Made by a program: the position numbers and the translations under genes
Assembly (NCBI RefSeq): GCF_040219635.1
Contig: NZ_JAVJSC010000003.1
Location: 196,501-260,500 of the forward strand
Direction: 5' to 3'
DNA: 64,000 nucleotides
DNA from: Pyruvatibacter sp.
Lineage (GTDB): Bacteria; Pseudomonadota; Alphaproteobacteria; CGMCC-115125
Part shown: one piece after another, positions 36,332 to 45,427 of the stretch
Layout: each line of letters starts with the position of its first letter
Numbering within the stretch: position 1 is the stretch's first letter
Notes under the pieces: generated by a model
Told to the model about the DNA's origin: nothing
Seen by the model: the letters and a program-made list of their open reading frames with translations, nothing else
The model's database searches: none

Positions 36332-36909
36332 TCAGTGATTTCCTCAAGCTGGTCAGCTCCGGTTTCACGGTAGCGTCGGCCTTCACGCGGGCACACAAGA
36401 TCCACCCCGAGTTTCTCACCCGCATGGCTCATCCAGCCTATGCGACGGGCGGGCACACCTACCATTAGCGCAAACGGAGGCACATCGCGGTTTATGAGCG
36501 TTGCAGCACCCACAAACGCATATTCGCCAATGGTCGCACCACACACGATTGTACAGTTCGCTCCCAGAGTCGCTCCGCGCTTGACTAACGTTGCACGGAA
36601 CTCATCCTTGCGCTCAACCTCGGCGCGCGGATTGTAAACGTTGGTAAACACCATGCTGGGTCCGCAGAACACTCCATCTTCAAGCGTGACGCCATCAAAA
36701 ACCGATACGTTGTTCTGGATTTTGACCTTGTCGCCGATCACAACCTGATTGCCGACGAAAACATTCTGGCCGATCGAGCAGTCTGAACCGATGCGCGCAC
36801 CGCCTGAAACATGGACGAAATGCCAAATGCGGGTGCCGTCACCCACCTGCGCCCCTTCGTCCACATAAGCAGATTCGTGAAAGAACGGCGGCTTTTTGTC
36901 AGCAGCCAT
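36328..36909 (-). CDS. wbpD: WbpD-type UDP-sugar N-acetyltransferase
   Basis: Left-handed beta-helix acetyltransferase of 193 residues with hexapeptide repeats (for example IGQNVFVGNQVVIGDKVKIQ) over residues about 15-140. It should acetylate the 3-amino group of UDP-2-acetamido-3-amino-glucuronate using acetyl-CoA. ATG at 36909 has a GGAGG site 10 bases upstream. TTG at 36918 overlaps the wbpB stop but sits too close to that site. The three genes are tightly linked. Confidence 0.91.
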   Translation of the reverse strand: MAADKKPPFFHESAYVDEGAQVGDGTRIWHFVHVSGGARIGSDCSIGQNVFVGNQVVIGDKVKIQNNVSVFDGVTLEDGVFCGPSMVFTNVYNPRAEVERKDEFRATLVKRGATLGANCTIVCGATIGEYAFVGAATLINRDVPPFALMVGVPARRIGWMSHAGEKLGVDLVCPREGRRYRETGADQLEEITE

Positions 36910-36914
36910 TTCGC

Positions 36915-37868
36915 TCAATCCTCCTCAACACGGTCACAAAAAGGATGATACTCGCCTTTAAGGCCAACCGGCGTTTCCTGGCGAATACGATAAACCGTAT
37001 CGATGCAGTCACGCGCTTCATCAAGCCCAAAGCCATTTCCCGCCAGAATGGCCTCATAGCTGGCCGTATGCAGATCGGTGAAGCCATCAGAGAACTCAAG
37101 CTCTTCGTCCCCGATCATGATGGAGCGGTATGTTCGCTTGCCTGCGGCGACCGCATGTTCAGGCAGATAGGAATCATTGATCGACAGGAACCAGCGTACG
37201 CGGCCGCGTTCAAACTCCAGATACCCCGCCGCGACATCATCCCGGTGAATGTGCACGGACGATGATTTCAACTCGCCAAAAACCCAGCACAGCATGTCAT
37301 AGAAGTGGACGCCGATATTCGTAGCGATACCGCCCGACTTGTGGACATCACCCTTCCAGCTCACGCCATACCAGTTACCCCGTGAAGTCAGGTAGGTCAG
37401 GTCTACGTCAAATACCTTGTCCACAGGCGCACTGTTAACTTTCTCGCGCAGCGCACGCACACTGGGATGCAGCCGGAGTTGAAGAATGTTGAAAATCCGG
37501 TTTCCGGTTTCAGCCTCAATTTCCTGAAGCGCATCAATGTTCCATGGGTTGAGCACCAGCGGCTTTTCGCAGATCACGTCAGCACCTGCCCGCAAGCCAA
37601 ACCGGCAATGCGCATCATGCAGATAGTTGGGCGAGCAAATGCTCACATAGTCAACCGGCGCGCCGCGCCGGCGCAGCTTATCCACATGACGGTCAAACCG
37701 CTCAAACTCGGTGAAAAAGTCGGCCTGCGGAAAATGGCTGTCAATAACCCCGACACTGTCGTTGGGATCAAGCGCTGCTACCAAATTGTGGCCCGTTTCA
37801 CGAATGGCAATCATGTGGCGCGGCGCGATGTAGCCAGCAGCACCGATGAGGGCAAAAGACTTCTGCAT
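36915..37868 (-). CDS. wbpB: WbpB/WlbA-type Gfo/Idh/MocA oxidoreductase
   Basis: NAD-dependent enzyme of 317 residues that oxidises the C3 hydroxyl of UDP-GlcNAc-uronate. The Rossmann start FALIGAAGYIAPRHMIAI, the CSPNYLHDAH loop and the EKPLVLNPW lysine motif are typical of the WlbA/WbpB subgroup. It is the first gene of the wbpB-D-E unit and is divergent from the WbpA-type dehydrogenase gene across a 260-base spacer, so both arms of the pathway could be controlled together. Confidence 0.92.
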   Translation of the reverse strand: MQKSFALIGAAGYIAPRHMIAIRETGHNLVAALDPNDSVGVIDSHFPQADFFTEFERFDRHVDKLRRRGAPVDYVSICSPNYLHDAHCRFGLRAGADVICEKPLVLNPWNIDALQEIEAETGNRIFNILQLRLHPSVRALREKVNSAPVDKVFDVDLTYLTSRGNWYGVSWKGDVHKSGGIATNIGVHFYDMLCWVFGELKSSSVHIHRDDVAAGYLEFERGRVRWFLSINDSYLPEHAVAAGKRTYRSIMIGDEELEFSDGFTDLHTASYEAILAGNGFGLDEARDCIDTVYRIRQETPVGLKGEYHPFCDRVEED

Positions 37869-38128
37869 TTTAACTAAGCCGCCACGAGTTTGCAGGGATG
37901 AAGATTAGTCAGGCCAACGCCGAAATTAAGCGCAAAACCCCGGATTCAATGCCCTGTACTAATTGCAATGCCCTCGAACTTCAATCACTTCTAAGCAGCC
38001 CGGCGGCAATGCGAGCCGGACAGGCAGCCATTCTCACAACACTTGCAATTTCTGCAAGCGCCCCTAGAACCTACACAACTTAAATCAAGAGGCTCATCTG
38101 GAGCTGGTTCGCTTGGGAGCACACTAAC
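37869..38128. promoter_or_regulatory. Divergent promoter region between wbpB and the UDP-sugar dehydrogenase gene
   Basis: A 260-base spacer that must contain both outward promoters. A perfect short inverted repeat CTTGCA-ATTTC-TGCAAG lies at 38042-38058. It could be an operator or a leader hairpin of the plus-strand operon. GGGAG just before GTG 38129 is the ribosome site. No sigma-70 boxes are clear enough to call. Confidence 0.4.
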
Positions 38129-39424
38129 GTGGCAGAGGCACAAAAAGCACCGGAAACAGGGGCTCTCAAAATTGCTGTCATCGGCATCGGCTATGTGGGT
38201 CTTCCTGTCGCTGTAGAATTTGGCAAAAAGCAGCCGACCATCGGCTTCGATACTAATGCGACGCGTGTTGACGACCTTTCAAAGGGACATGACGAAACGC
38301 TGGAAGTCTCTGCGGAAGAGCTGGCCGGCGCGCCTCACCTCACCTTCAGTTGCAACCCTGAAAGCCTCGAAGATGCGGATGTCTACATAATCACAGTCCC
38401 AACGCCCATTGATGCTTTCAAGCGTCCGGACTTGAGCTATCTGGAGCGTGCCAGCGAGACCGTGGGCCGAGCCCTGCGACAAGGGAATATCGTAGTATAT
38501 GAATCCACTGTTTTCCCAGGTGCCACCGAAGAACACTGCGTTCCTGTCCTGGAGCGTATTTCAGGACTAATATTCAACAGGGACTTTTTTATTGGCTACA
38601 GTCCAGAGCGTATCAATCCCGGCGACAAGACACACCGCCTACCTGATATAAAGAAAGTGACATCCGGCTCAACTCCGGAGACTGCGGACACCGTTGATGC
38701 ACTTTACAAGTCCATTATCCGTGCGGGTACTTTCAAAGCGAGCTCAATTCGTGTGGCCGAGGCTGCAAAAGTGATCGAGAATACTCAGCGGGATGTAAAT
38801 ATTGCTCTCGTCAACGAGCTAGCCATTCTGTTTTCCAAAATGAGTATTGATACTGAAGAAGTGTTGGCCGCCGCTGGCACCAAATGGAACTTCCTGCCCT
38901 TTCGCCCAGGCCTTGTCGGCGGGCACTGCATCGGCGTGGACCCCTACTATCTGACCCACAAAGCACAGGAGATGAATCATCACCCCGAGATGATTCTCGC
39001 CGGGCGCCGCATCAACGATTCGATGAGCACATATGCTGCTGCTAAAGTGCTGGACGCCATGATGGTTAAAGGCATGCCAATAAAAGGCGCGCGAGTGCTC
39101 ATACTTGGTCTCGCTTTCAAAGAAAATTGCCCTGATCTTCGCAATACCCGCGTGATCGACATCATCGCTCATCTACATGATCGTAACGTGAATATTGACG
39201 TTCATGACCCGTGGGTATCATCTGAAGAGGCACGTGCAGAATATGGACTTGCCCTAACCAGTGCGCCTGAAAATCATACATACGATGCCGTCATCGTTGC
39301 CGTTGCTCACAAACAGTTCCAGGAGATGGGTGCGCTCCAGATTAGAGAGTATTTGAAACCTGACGGTGTTCTTGCTGACCTGAAATGGGTATTCAGGTCT
39401 GACGAAGCCGATGTTCGTCTTTAG
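38129..39424 (+). CDS. wbpA: UDP-N-acetylhexosamine 6-dehydrogenase (WbpA/TviB type)
   Basis: Oxidises UDP-GlcNAc (or UDP-GalNAc) to the uronic acid with two NAD. It is 431 residues with the UDPG/MGDP dehydrogenase architecture: IAVIGIGYVGLPVAVEF, VYESTVFPGATEE, YSPERINPGD, the lysine and asparagine of AKVIENTQRDVNIAL, and the nucleophile Cys in GGHCIGVDPYYLTHKA. The last motif marks the N-acetylhexosamine branch more than UDP-glucose dehydrogenase. It supplies the substrate of the divergent WbpB-D-E enzymes. Confidence 0.92.
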   Translation: MAEAQKAPETGALKIAVIGIGYVGLPVAVEFGKKQPTIGFDTNATRVDDLSKGHDETLEVSAEELAGAPHLTFSCNPESLEDADVYIITVPTPIDAFKRPDLSYLERASETVGRALRQGNIVVYESTVFPGATEEHCVPVLERISGLIFNRDFFIGYSPERINPGDKTHRLPDIKKVTSGSTPETADTVDALYKSIIRAGTFKASSIRVAEAAKVIENTQRDVNIALVNELAILFSKMSIDTEEVLAAAGTKWNFLPFRPGLVGGHCIGVDPYYLTHKAQEMNHHPEMILAGRRINDSMSTYAAAKVLDAMMVKGMPIKGARVLILGLAFKENCPDLRNTRVIDIIAHLHDRNVNIDVHDPWVSSEEARAEYGLALTSAPENHTYDAVIVAVAHKQFQEMGALQIREYLKPDGVLADLKWVFRSDEADVRL

Positions 39425-39448
39425 GGCTGCCGGTCTGGGACACCACCA

Positions 39449-40456
39449 ATGCGCATTCTCATAACCGGTGCGGCCGGTTTTATCGGCTTCCACACAGCCC
39501 AGGCATTGCTTGCGCGCGGCGACCAAGTCGTTGGTGTGGATAATCTCAACCACTATTATGACGTCAGTCTAAAAAATGCACGCTTGGATATACTGCGCCA
39601 AAATCCGAACTTCACCTTCTTCAAAGCAGATATCTCTGACAAAGCAGAGATACACACAGTCTATGAAGCTTCGCCCATTGATCGCGTAATCCACCTGGCC
39701 GCACAGGCAGGCGTGCGTTACGCCTTCGAGAATCCAGACGCCTACATTACGTCGAACATCCTTGGATTTCAGAACGTCATCGACTGTGCCAAAGATGTTG
39801 GAGTTGGCCATTTCGTATATGCATCCACAAGCTCCGTATATGGCGCAAATACGAACATGCCTTTTTCGGCCTCAAGAAGCGCCGACCACCCTGTTAGCCT
39901 GTACGCTGCAACCAAACGGTCCAACGAACTCATTGCGCACACTTACGCGCACCTCTTTGGATTACCCTGTACCGGCCTTAGGTTCTTCACCGTGTATGGC
40001 CCTTGGGGGCGTCCCGATATGGCGTTGTTCAGTTTTGTTCGCGACATACTGGCTGACAAGCCCATCGACATATTCAACGAAGGAAAGCACAAACGTGATT
40101 TCACATATGTTGATGACATTGTTGATGGCATTGTTCGTGTTACTGATAGGCCTGCCAGCGTGAACCCCGACTGGTCAGGTGATATGCCTGACCCGGCCAG
40201 CAGTGCGGCACCTTGGCGTATCTATAATATTGGCAACAACACGCCAGTAGCACTCATGGATTTCGTAAGTTGCATTGAAGATGCTGTGGGCAGGAAAGCA
40301 ACTAAAAACTTTCTGCCAATGCAACCCGGTGACGTTGCCGAAACCTATGCAGATATTGATCCGGTCTCCAAAGACATGGGTTTCAAACCACAAACGGGCA
40401 TTCAGGAAGGCATCCGTAAGTTTGTGAGTTGGTATTTGTCCTACTTCAAACACTAG
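39449..40456 (+). CDS. UDP-glucuronate 4-epimerase-like SDR
   Basis: Extended SDR of 335 residues. The NAD motif is TGAAGFIGFHTA and the catalytic pair is YAATK with the Ser/Thr of ASTSSVYG. The segments VVGVDNLNHYYDVSLKNARL and FFTVYGPWGRPDMA are typical of CapI/LpsL-type UDP-glucuronate epimerases. After a UDP-HexNAc dehydrogenase gene it may epimerise UDP-GlcNAcA or UDP-GlcA to the galacto form. It lies 24 bases after the dehydrogenase gene. Confidence 0.9.
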   Translation: MRILITGAAGFIGFHTAQALLARGDQVVGVDNLNHYYDVSLKNARLDILRQNPNFTFFKADISDKAEIHTVYEASPIDRVIHLAAQAGVRYAFENPDAYITSNILGFQNVIDCAKDVGVGHFVYASTSSVYGANTNMPFSASRSADHPVSLYAATKRSNELIAHTYAHLFGLPCTGLRFFTVYGPWGRPDMALFSFVRDILADKPIDIFNEGKHKRDFTYVDDIVDGIVRVTDRPASVNPDWSGDMPDPASSAAPWRIYNIGNNTPVALMDFVSCIEDAVGRKATKNFLPMQPGDVAETYADIDPVSKDMGFKPQTGIQEGIRKFVSWYLSYFKH

Positions 40457-40502
40457 ATGCCGGCACACAACCGCCTCACACTTAAAGAGCAGCGCCCATT
40501 AA

Positions 40503-41750
40503 ATGGCCAAAAAGAATAAAACATCCAGCGCCGGCATCTTCGGACGAAGAAATCGGTTGTCCCTGCCCGCCTATCTCTTCCTCAGATCAGCCTTTTTTGC
40601 AGCAGATTGCTTGTTTCTGGTGCCGCTCGTTTGCCTTGCAGCGGTAAGCCGCGTGTTTAACCGCTCAATAGACGTTGGGCTTGGCCCTGTGCCTTTAATA
40701 AACAACGTATATCATAAACGTGCTTTGGAATTGTACGGGTATAGCGCTGAAACATTCGTTGACAGCCTCTGGAGCACGACAAACGAATTTGACTACAAGC
40801 GCTTTGTTGAACTGCCGCTGTTAGTACGCGCCTTCACTCCGTACTACCTCATGGCACGCAGCCTGATCTCGTACAAATGTGTGTATGTCTATTTCACAGG
40901 TGGCCCACTACGCCTGACCACATTCCTTTGTTACATGGAACCGCTCCTGTTTTGGCTGGCCGGCATCAAGACCGTTGCCATGCCATTCGGGTCAGACGTA
41001 AACGTTCTAACCAGAACACCCAACTTATTGTTCAAACACGGCATTGGACAAAACTATCCTGGCCTCAGGCTGGAACGCCGCCGGACAGCGCTGCTCGTCG
41101 ATACATGGACGGCCGGAGCCGATTGCATCATTGGTGGCTGCGACTGGGTGGATTATCTTTACCACTGGGATCACCTGATGCTGGCTCACTTCTCCATTGA
41201 TACGCAGAAATGGCCATACACGGGTGTCAGGGACGATATAACCGACCGCAACACGCCCCTCTTACTGCTGCACGCGCCAAATCATCGGGCCCTGAAAGGA
41301 ACTGATGCGCTGGTACAGGCTGTGGGTGAGCTTCGCGCCGAAGGGGTTAGCATTGAACTGCAAATTCTCGAAGGCGTGCCCAACGACCGGGTACGAGCAA
41401 CAATTTCCAGTGCGGATGTTATTGTGGACCAACTCATCATCGGCGCATATGCCATGTTTGCACTGGAAGCCATGTCAACAGGCAAGCCTACGGTGTGCCA
41501 CATGCGCAGGGATCTTGAGGAACTCTTCATAGGCGCAGGTCTTGTGACAGAAGAGGAAATACCGCTCGTCCGCGCAGACATCTTCACAATCAAGGACGTA
41601 CTGAGGCACATCGAGGAAAATCGTCAGGAACTCGCAGACATCGGCCGCAGGTCAAGGACATTTGTTGAAAAGCATCATTCACTCAAAGCGATCGGCGCTC
41701 AATTTGACTCGATCAACAGGCGGATAGGGCTCACGCCCTCAAACGTCTGA
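40503..41750 (+). CDS. Glycosyltransferase-like protein (GT4-type C-terminal domain)
   Basis: A 415-residue protein with a hydrophobic N-terminal segment (LFLRSAFFAADCLFLVPLVCLAA split near residues 25-50) and a C-terminal GT-B domain. The C-terminal stretch ADVIVDQLIIGAYAMFALEA followed by MSTGKP is closely similar to the two minus-strand transferases at 41,739 and 47,358. An LLHAPNHRALKGTDALVQA segment marks the start of the nucleotide-sugar domain. The donor is unknown. It converges on the next gene with a 12-base overlap of the 3' ends. Confidence 0.8.
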   Translation: MAKKNKTSSAGIFGRRNRLSLPAYLFLRSAFFAADCLFLVPLVCLAAVSRVFNRSIDVGLGPVPLINNVYHKRALELYGYSAETFVDSLWSTTNEFDYKRFVELPLLVRAFTPYYLMARSLISYKCVYVYFTGGPLRLTTFLCYMEPLLFWLAGIKTVAMPFGSDVNVLTRTPNLLFKHGIGQNYPGLRLERRRTALLVDTWTAGADCIIGGCDWVDYLYHWDHLMLAHFSIDTQKWPYTGVRDDITDRNTPLLLLHAPNHRALKGTDALVQAVGELRAEGVSIELQILEGVPNDRVRATISSADVIVDQLIIGAYAMFALEAMSTGKPTVCHMRRDLEELFIGAGLVTEEEIPLVRADIFTIKDVLRHIEENRQELADIGRRSRTFVEKHHSLKAIGAQFDSINRRIGLTPSNV

Positions 41751-43298
41751 GCCGGATTTCATGGCTTTTTCGTAGGCCGTGACCAATCTTTGTGCCACCA
41801 AATGCATTGAATGTTCGCGTTGATACCAGGCTCTGCTTTCAGCACCAATCTTACGCAACTCTTCCGGGTTCATCACAATACGCTTCAGGGCTTCAAAGAC
41901 TTCATTTGGCGTTTTGGTATTCAGAACCGGCGGCATTTCTTCGAAACACCACTTATGCATTTCGACGTTCAGATTCAGCAAGACGGGTTTTCCGCACGCC
42001 ATCGCCTTTGGGGTCAAACTGCCAAAAGCTCCCAGATAGAACTGGTCGGCAATCGCATCAGACGCGTTAATCCAATGGGCAAAACTTCGGTGCGCCTGGG
42101 GTTTGATCCAAATGGTCCTGTGGCTGCAATCAAGTGCCTTCAGAAGAGCTTTTGATTCATCCACCATCTGCCCCCAATCCACCATCACTAGCAGCATACG
42201 TGGATCAACTTCCTTCACCATCCGAGCAAACCCCCGGATCAGAATGTCGTTGCCCTTCTCCATGCTCGGGTCACGTTGGGCAGACCAGTGTTGTCGGGCG
42301 GGGTGAAAAAGAACAAATGAAGCATCGTGATCACGCTGTAGCCTTCGACGTAAATCTGAGGATGCCTCGCCTGACTCAAGAAACTCCTCATTCACCGGAT
42401 GCGGCACAAACATATAGGACGACAACCCAAGCTCCTGCGCGGCCTTTTTGTTGTCGGAATTAGTGATAATCGTCGTGTCTGCTTGTTTGTATGCGCCCGC
42501 GAGACAAACACCGTCTGAGGTTTCTTCGAACGGTAACTGGCGGATGGTGCCGTGCTCATAAGCAACAAAAGGGCGCACTCCAGACAACCATGCCAATATT
42601 GGCGTTGTCGCATAGGCCTGCACAATATCGTATTGATCGAATAGCGGCCTGAGTTTCTCGGCCTGAACCAGAAACCTGATTATCTCGCCAGCCTTAGCCT
42701 GCCCTTTGCGCGTTGGAAACATGGCGTCTAGTACTTGCGCCACTCTTGTGGAGGTTATTGCGTTATTGTTGCTTGCATCCCCTAAATAGCCCCCCAGACG
42801 AGAAAACCGAAGCTTGTTGAGAACGTGAGAAACAAGACGCTTTAAGCGCTGAAGCAATTCCAGAACGCCACGATTTCGGACAAAGTATGCAGATGCTTTG
42901 GGCGTTCTGAGGAACGCCGCGATATTCGCCTTCTTCTTTCGACTGACGGGCCGTTGGTCTGCCGGGCTTTCAGAGTTTAGCGAAAACGCGGCGTCGAGAC
43001 ATGCGTCAAGTGTTCCGCGAAAGAACCACTCCGGCAACTCGAAATCAGAAGTACTCGCACTCCAATCGGGCGCAAAATCATCTCCCCACGGAGCAACGAT
43101 CTCGGCATCTTCCCATTCTGGGCATCCCATGATGTGATAATAGTCATGGGATAGCACATCGGCATGAATACCGATTTTCCGAAGTGCTTTGGCGTTCAGA
43201 TATCCATTATTCGCAATATTGCCATAGTGCAGAACACGAAGAGGGCGGTTGTGCGTATCTTCAAATTCCCTGAGCCATGTAGAACCGTCTTTATCCAT
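41739..43298 (-). CDS. Glycosyltransferase-like protein (paralogue A)
   Basis: A 519-residue GT-B-type protein. The N-terminus has RVLHYGNIANNGYLNAKAL, followed by a roughly 130-residue insertion with a basic region, then a conventional C-terminal domain (VMVDWGQ, ASDAIADQFYLGAFGSLTPK, AMACGKPVLLNL). The GNxANN start and DQ motif are shared with the 542-residue protein at 47,358. It is the last gene of the long minus-strand unit. The donor and acceptor are unknown. Confidence 0.82.
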   Translation of the reverse strand: MDKDGSTWLREFEDTHNRPLRVLHYGNIANNGYLNAKALRKIGIHADVLSHDYYHIMGCPEWEDAEIVAPWGDDFAPDWSASTSDFELPEWFFRGTLDACLDAAFSLNSESPADQRPVSRKKKANIAAFLRTPKASAYFVRNRGVLELLQRLKRLVSHVLNKLRFSRLGGYLGDASNNNAITSTRVAQVLDAMFPTRKGQAKAGEIIRFLVQAEKLRPLFDQYDIVQAYATTPILAWLSGVRPFVAYEHGTIRQLPFEETSDGVCLAGAYKQADTTIITNSDNKKAAQELGLSSYMFVPHPVNEEFLESGEASSDLRRRLQRDHDASFVLFHPARQHWSAQRDPSMEKGNDILIRGFARMVKEVDPRMLLVMVDWGQMVDESKALLKALDCSHRTIWIKPQAHRSFAHWINASDAIADQFYLGAFGSLTPKAMACGKPVLLNLNVEMHKWCFEEMPPVLNTKTPNEVFEALKRIVMNPEELRKIGAESRAWYQREHSMHLVAQRLVTAYEKAMKSGSDV

Positions 43299-43345
43299 GA
43301 CTATTTTCTTGTTGTGCCGGACGCAAAACAGACTTTCTGTAATTA

Positions 43346-44266
43346 CTAAACTGGGCGGTCTGCTACCAAGTGGTGGTTGCGCGACGCAAAGGTTGAGCGC
43401 ACATCAACAAAGTTCAACTGCCGAAGCCAATTCTCGATTTCTTCAAACCGATGCAGATCATTCACAATTGGGCTGACAGCATCGAAATATCCATGAACGA
43501 ACTCGGGCGGATAAATACTGCCAAGAAATTTTTCTTTTTCATCAAACGACATGAACTGGGTTTTACGTCGGAGGTCCACGTAATTATTGATTTCGTCAAA
43601 CTCTGCTTTGTTTACGGGTTCACCATATATCATCAAGAACAACCGTCCGCCGGGCTTGACCATTTCTGCCACATGCCGGACCGCAAGCCGTGTAAACCCC
43701 GTGTGATGCGTGACACCATAGGACCAGACGAGATCGAACTCAGGTTTAAATGGAATAGGCTCTAGGATATCTGCCTGTTGGACTGCGACGTCCGGGAAAT
43801 TCTCAAAATGGCGGGATACAGCAGCAACGCCGCTTGCACTCTGGTCAATAGCCGTCACCTTGGCACCAAGCTTGGCCATAACGTAACTCCAGCGCCCATT
43901 ACCGCACCCGGCATCAAGAACCTTTTTCCCCTTGAACCAATCGGCGCTGTAGCCTGAATACGTCTCGAGCAGGCCAACCATCTGTTGTTCGAACTCGGCG
44001 TCCCCGAGCAAGTGTTTTCCTTCGGTAATCTCTGCCCACTGATATGCAAAACTCTCGCGGGTTTGGCGCATTTCATTGCGGTTCAACCCGGCATGCCCCA
44101 ACAGCTCTCGGGAGTCTCTGCGCAAGTCGCTAACTTCATCGAGCAGGAATTGAATGGCTGAATCATGCTCACTCAATTCCGCAAGCGTCTTGGCACGTTC
44201 CTCAGTTACCACCGGAACAACCAGTCTCCTTAGAGCCCTTCGCGCCAAATTCTTCAGACCCGGCAT
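43346..44266 (-). CDS. Class I SAM-dependent methyltransferase
   Basis: A 306-residue protein. The SAM motif VLDAGCGNGRWSYVMAKLGA is near the middle, with acidic loop TAIDQSASGV, ADILEPIPF and the post-motif VKPGGRLFLMIYGEP. The N-terminal 100 residues are helical and charged. It is in a polysaccharide locus and probably methylates a sugar hydroxyl or carboxyl. ATG at 44266 is used; TTG at 44278 is in frame. A 178-base gap without other genes separates it from the SDR gene upstream. Confidence 0.87.
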   Translation of the reverse strand: MPGLKNLARRALRRLVVPVVTEERAKTLAELSEHDSAIQFLLDEVSDLRRDSRELLGHAGLNRNEMRQTRESFAYQWAEITEGKHLLGDAEFEQQMVGLLETYSGYSADWFKGKKVLDAGCGNGRWSYVMAKLGAKVTAIDQSASGVAAVSRHFENFPDVAVQQADILEPIPFKPEFDLVWSYGVTHHTGFTRLAVRHVAEMVKPGGRLFLMIYGEPVNKAEFDEINNYVDLRRKTQFMSFDEKEKFLGSIYPPEFVHGYFDAVSPIVNDLHRFEEIENWLRQLNFVDVRSTFASRNHHLVADRPV

Positions 44267-44456
44267 TCCTACCCCCAATTAAAACCTATCATCGGTTCAT
44301 GTCCACGATGTTGGCAAAGTCACTATCGCAGATAATCGCCCGCGACAACCAAGTAAATATTCTTCAGTTCATTTATCAGAAGACGCCACGAAAAGCCGTG
44401 CACACTCGGGTAATTACTCTTCACGCCAAGCCGGGTTCAAAAGATAAACACCTCTT

Positions 44457-45413
44457 TCAGCCCGCCACAGTGAAATCCACCATACGTTTTATACCAGCCA
44501 AAATACCTGTTGCGGGCGGTGTCAGCAGGCGGCACATATGGGAGACATCAGCAGCGCAATGCTGCGGGATAGCCTGAACTGCATCGAATTGAACTTTTCG
44601 GCCAACCGCAGAACCGATTGCCTCGCCCAGTTGCCTGAAAGTAACCACTTCAGGCCCGGCGACATTCACAATCGTACTTGCTTCCAGTCGGGATGCCGCA
44701 ATAACCGCCTCAGCAGCGTCTTCTACAAATATTGGATTAAGGCGGAAACCATCTTGGCCCTGAAGTTTTAGTGCACGCTCTTTTCTAACACTGTCAATCA
44801 GGCGCGGAACCAGCATGGATGCGTTCTGACGTGGACCATAAATGAAAAAGAAACGCAGGATGATTATTGTCATCTTTGACGCGTAGGCAGAACACAACAG
44901 TTCAGAAGCACGTTTTGTAGCGGCATAATGGCCTTGCTGCCATGGATCAGCCAGCGGCGACTTTTCTGTCAGAAGATGGTCGCTTGGGTGGTACACGCTA
45001 CCCGAAGAAGCAAATATGAAGCGCTTGGCCCCCTTCTTCATTGCCGCATCCAGGAGCTTGTGCGTGGCGTGTGTATTGACGCCGAAAACATCCGAAGCTC
45101 CGGCGGGAAAGTCTTTGTACTGATGAGATTGAGCCAGATGGATGACCGTATCACACTCAGGAAGCAAGTCGTGAACCTCTTCACCTACAAGGTCAAGCGG
45201 CACACCGCGCAAAAGTGACTGAGTATCCGTCACGCCAAAGCAATCATCAAAGACCTCCACATTAGCAGGCACGTGGCGATAGGACGCCACCACCCGATTT
45301 GTGGCACTTAGCCGCCGGGCAACAGCCTCGCCCAGCAAACCACTACCCCCTGTAACAAATGCTGCGACAGACAATGCCTCACCCCGGTTTTTTGTTTTTG
45401 GTGCATTATCCAT
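44457..45413 (-). CDS. NAD-dependent epimerase/dehydratase (SDR)
   Basis: Extended SDR of 318 residues. The cofactor motif is TGGSGLLGEAVA, the active site FASSGSVY and YAATK. The family includes nucleotide-sugar 4-epimerases, reductases and dehydratases, and no subgroup signature is decisive. It lies 14 bases after the sugar aminotransferase gene, so the two may process the same nucleotide sugar. Confidence 0.87.
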   Translation of the reverse strand: MDNAPKTKNRGEALSVAAFVTGGSGLLGEAVARRLSATNRVVASYRHVPANVEVFDDCFGVTDTQSLLRGVPLDLVGEEVHDLLPECDTVIHLAQSHQYKDFPAGASDVFGVNTHATHKLLDAAMKKGAKRFIFASSGSVYHPSDHLLTEKSPLADPWQQGHYAATKRASELLCSAYASKMTIIILRFFFIYGPRQNASMLVPRLIDSVRKERALKLQGQDGFRLNPIFVEDAAEAVIAASRLEASTIVNVAGPEVVTFRQLGEAIGSAVGRKVQFDAVQAIPQHCAADVSHMCRLLTPPATGILAGIKRMVDFTVAG

Positions 45414-45427
45414 ACACCGCAGGAGAC

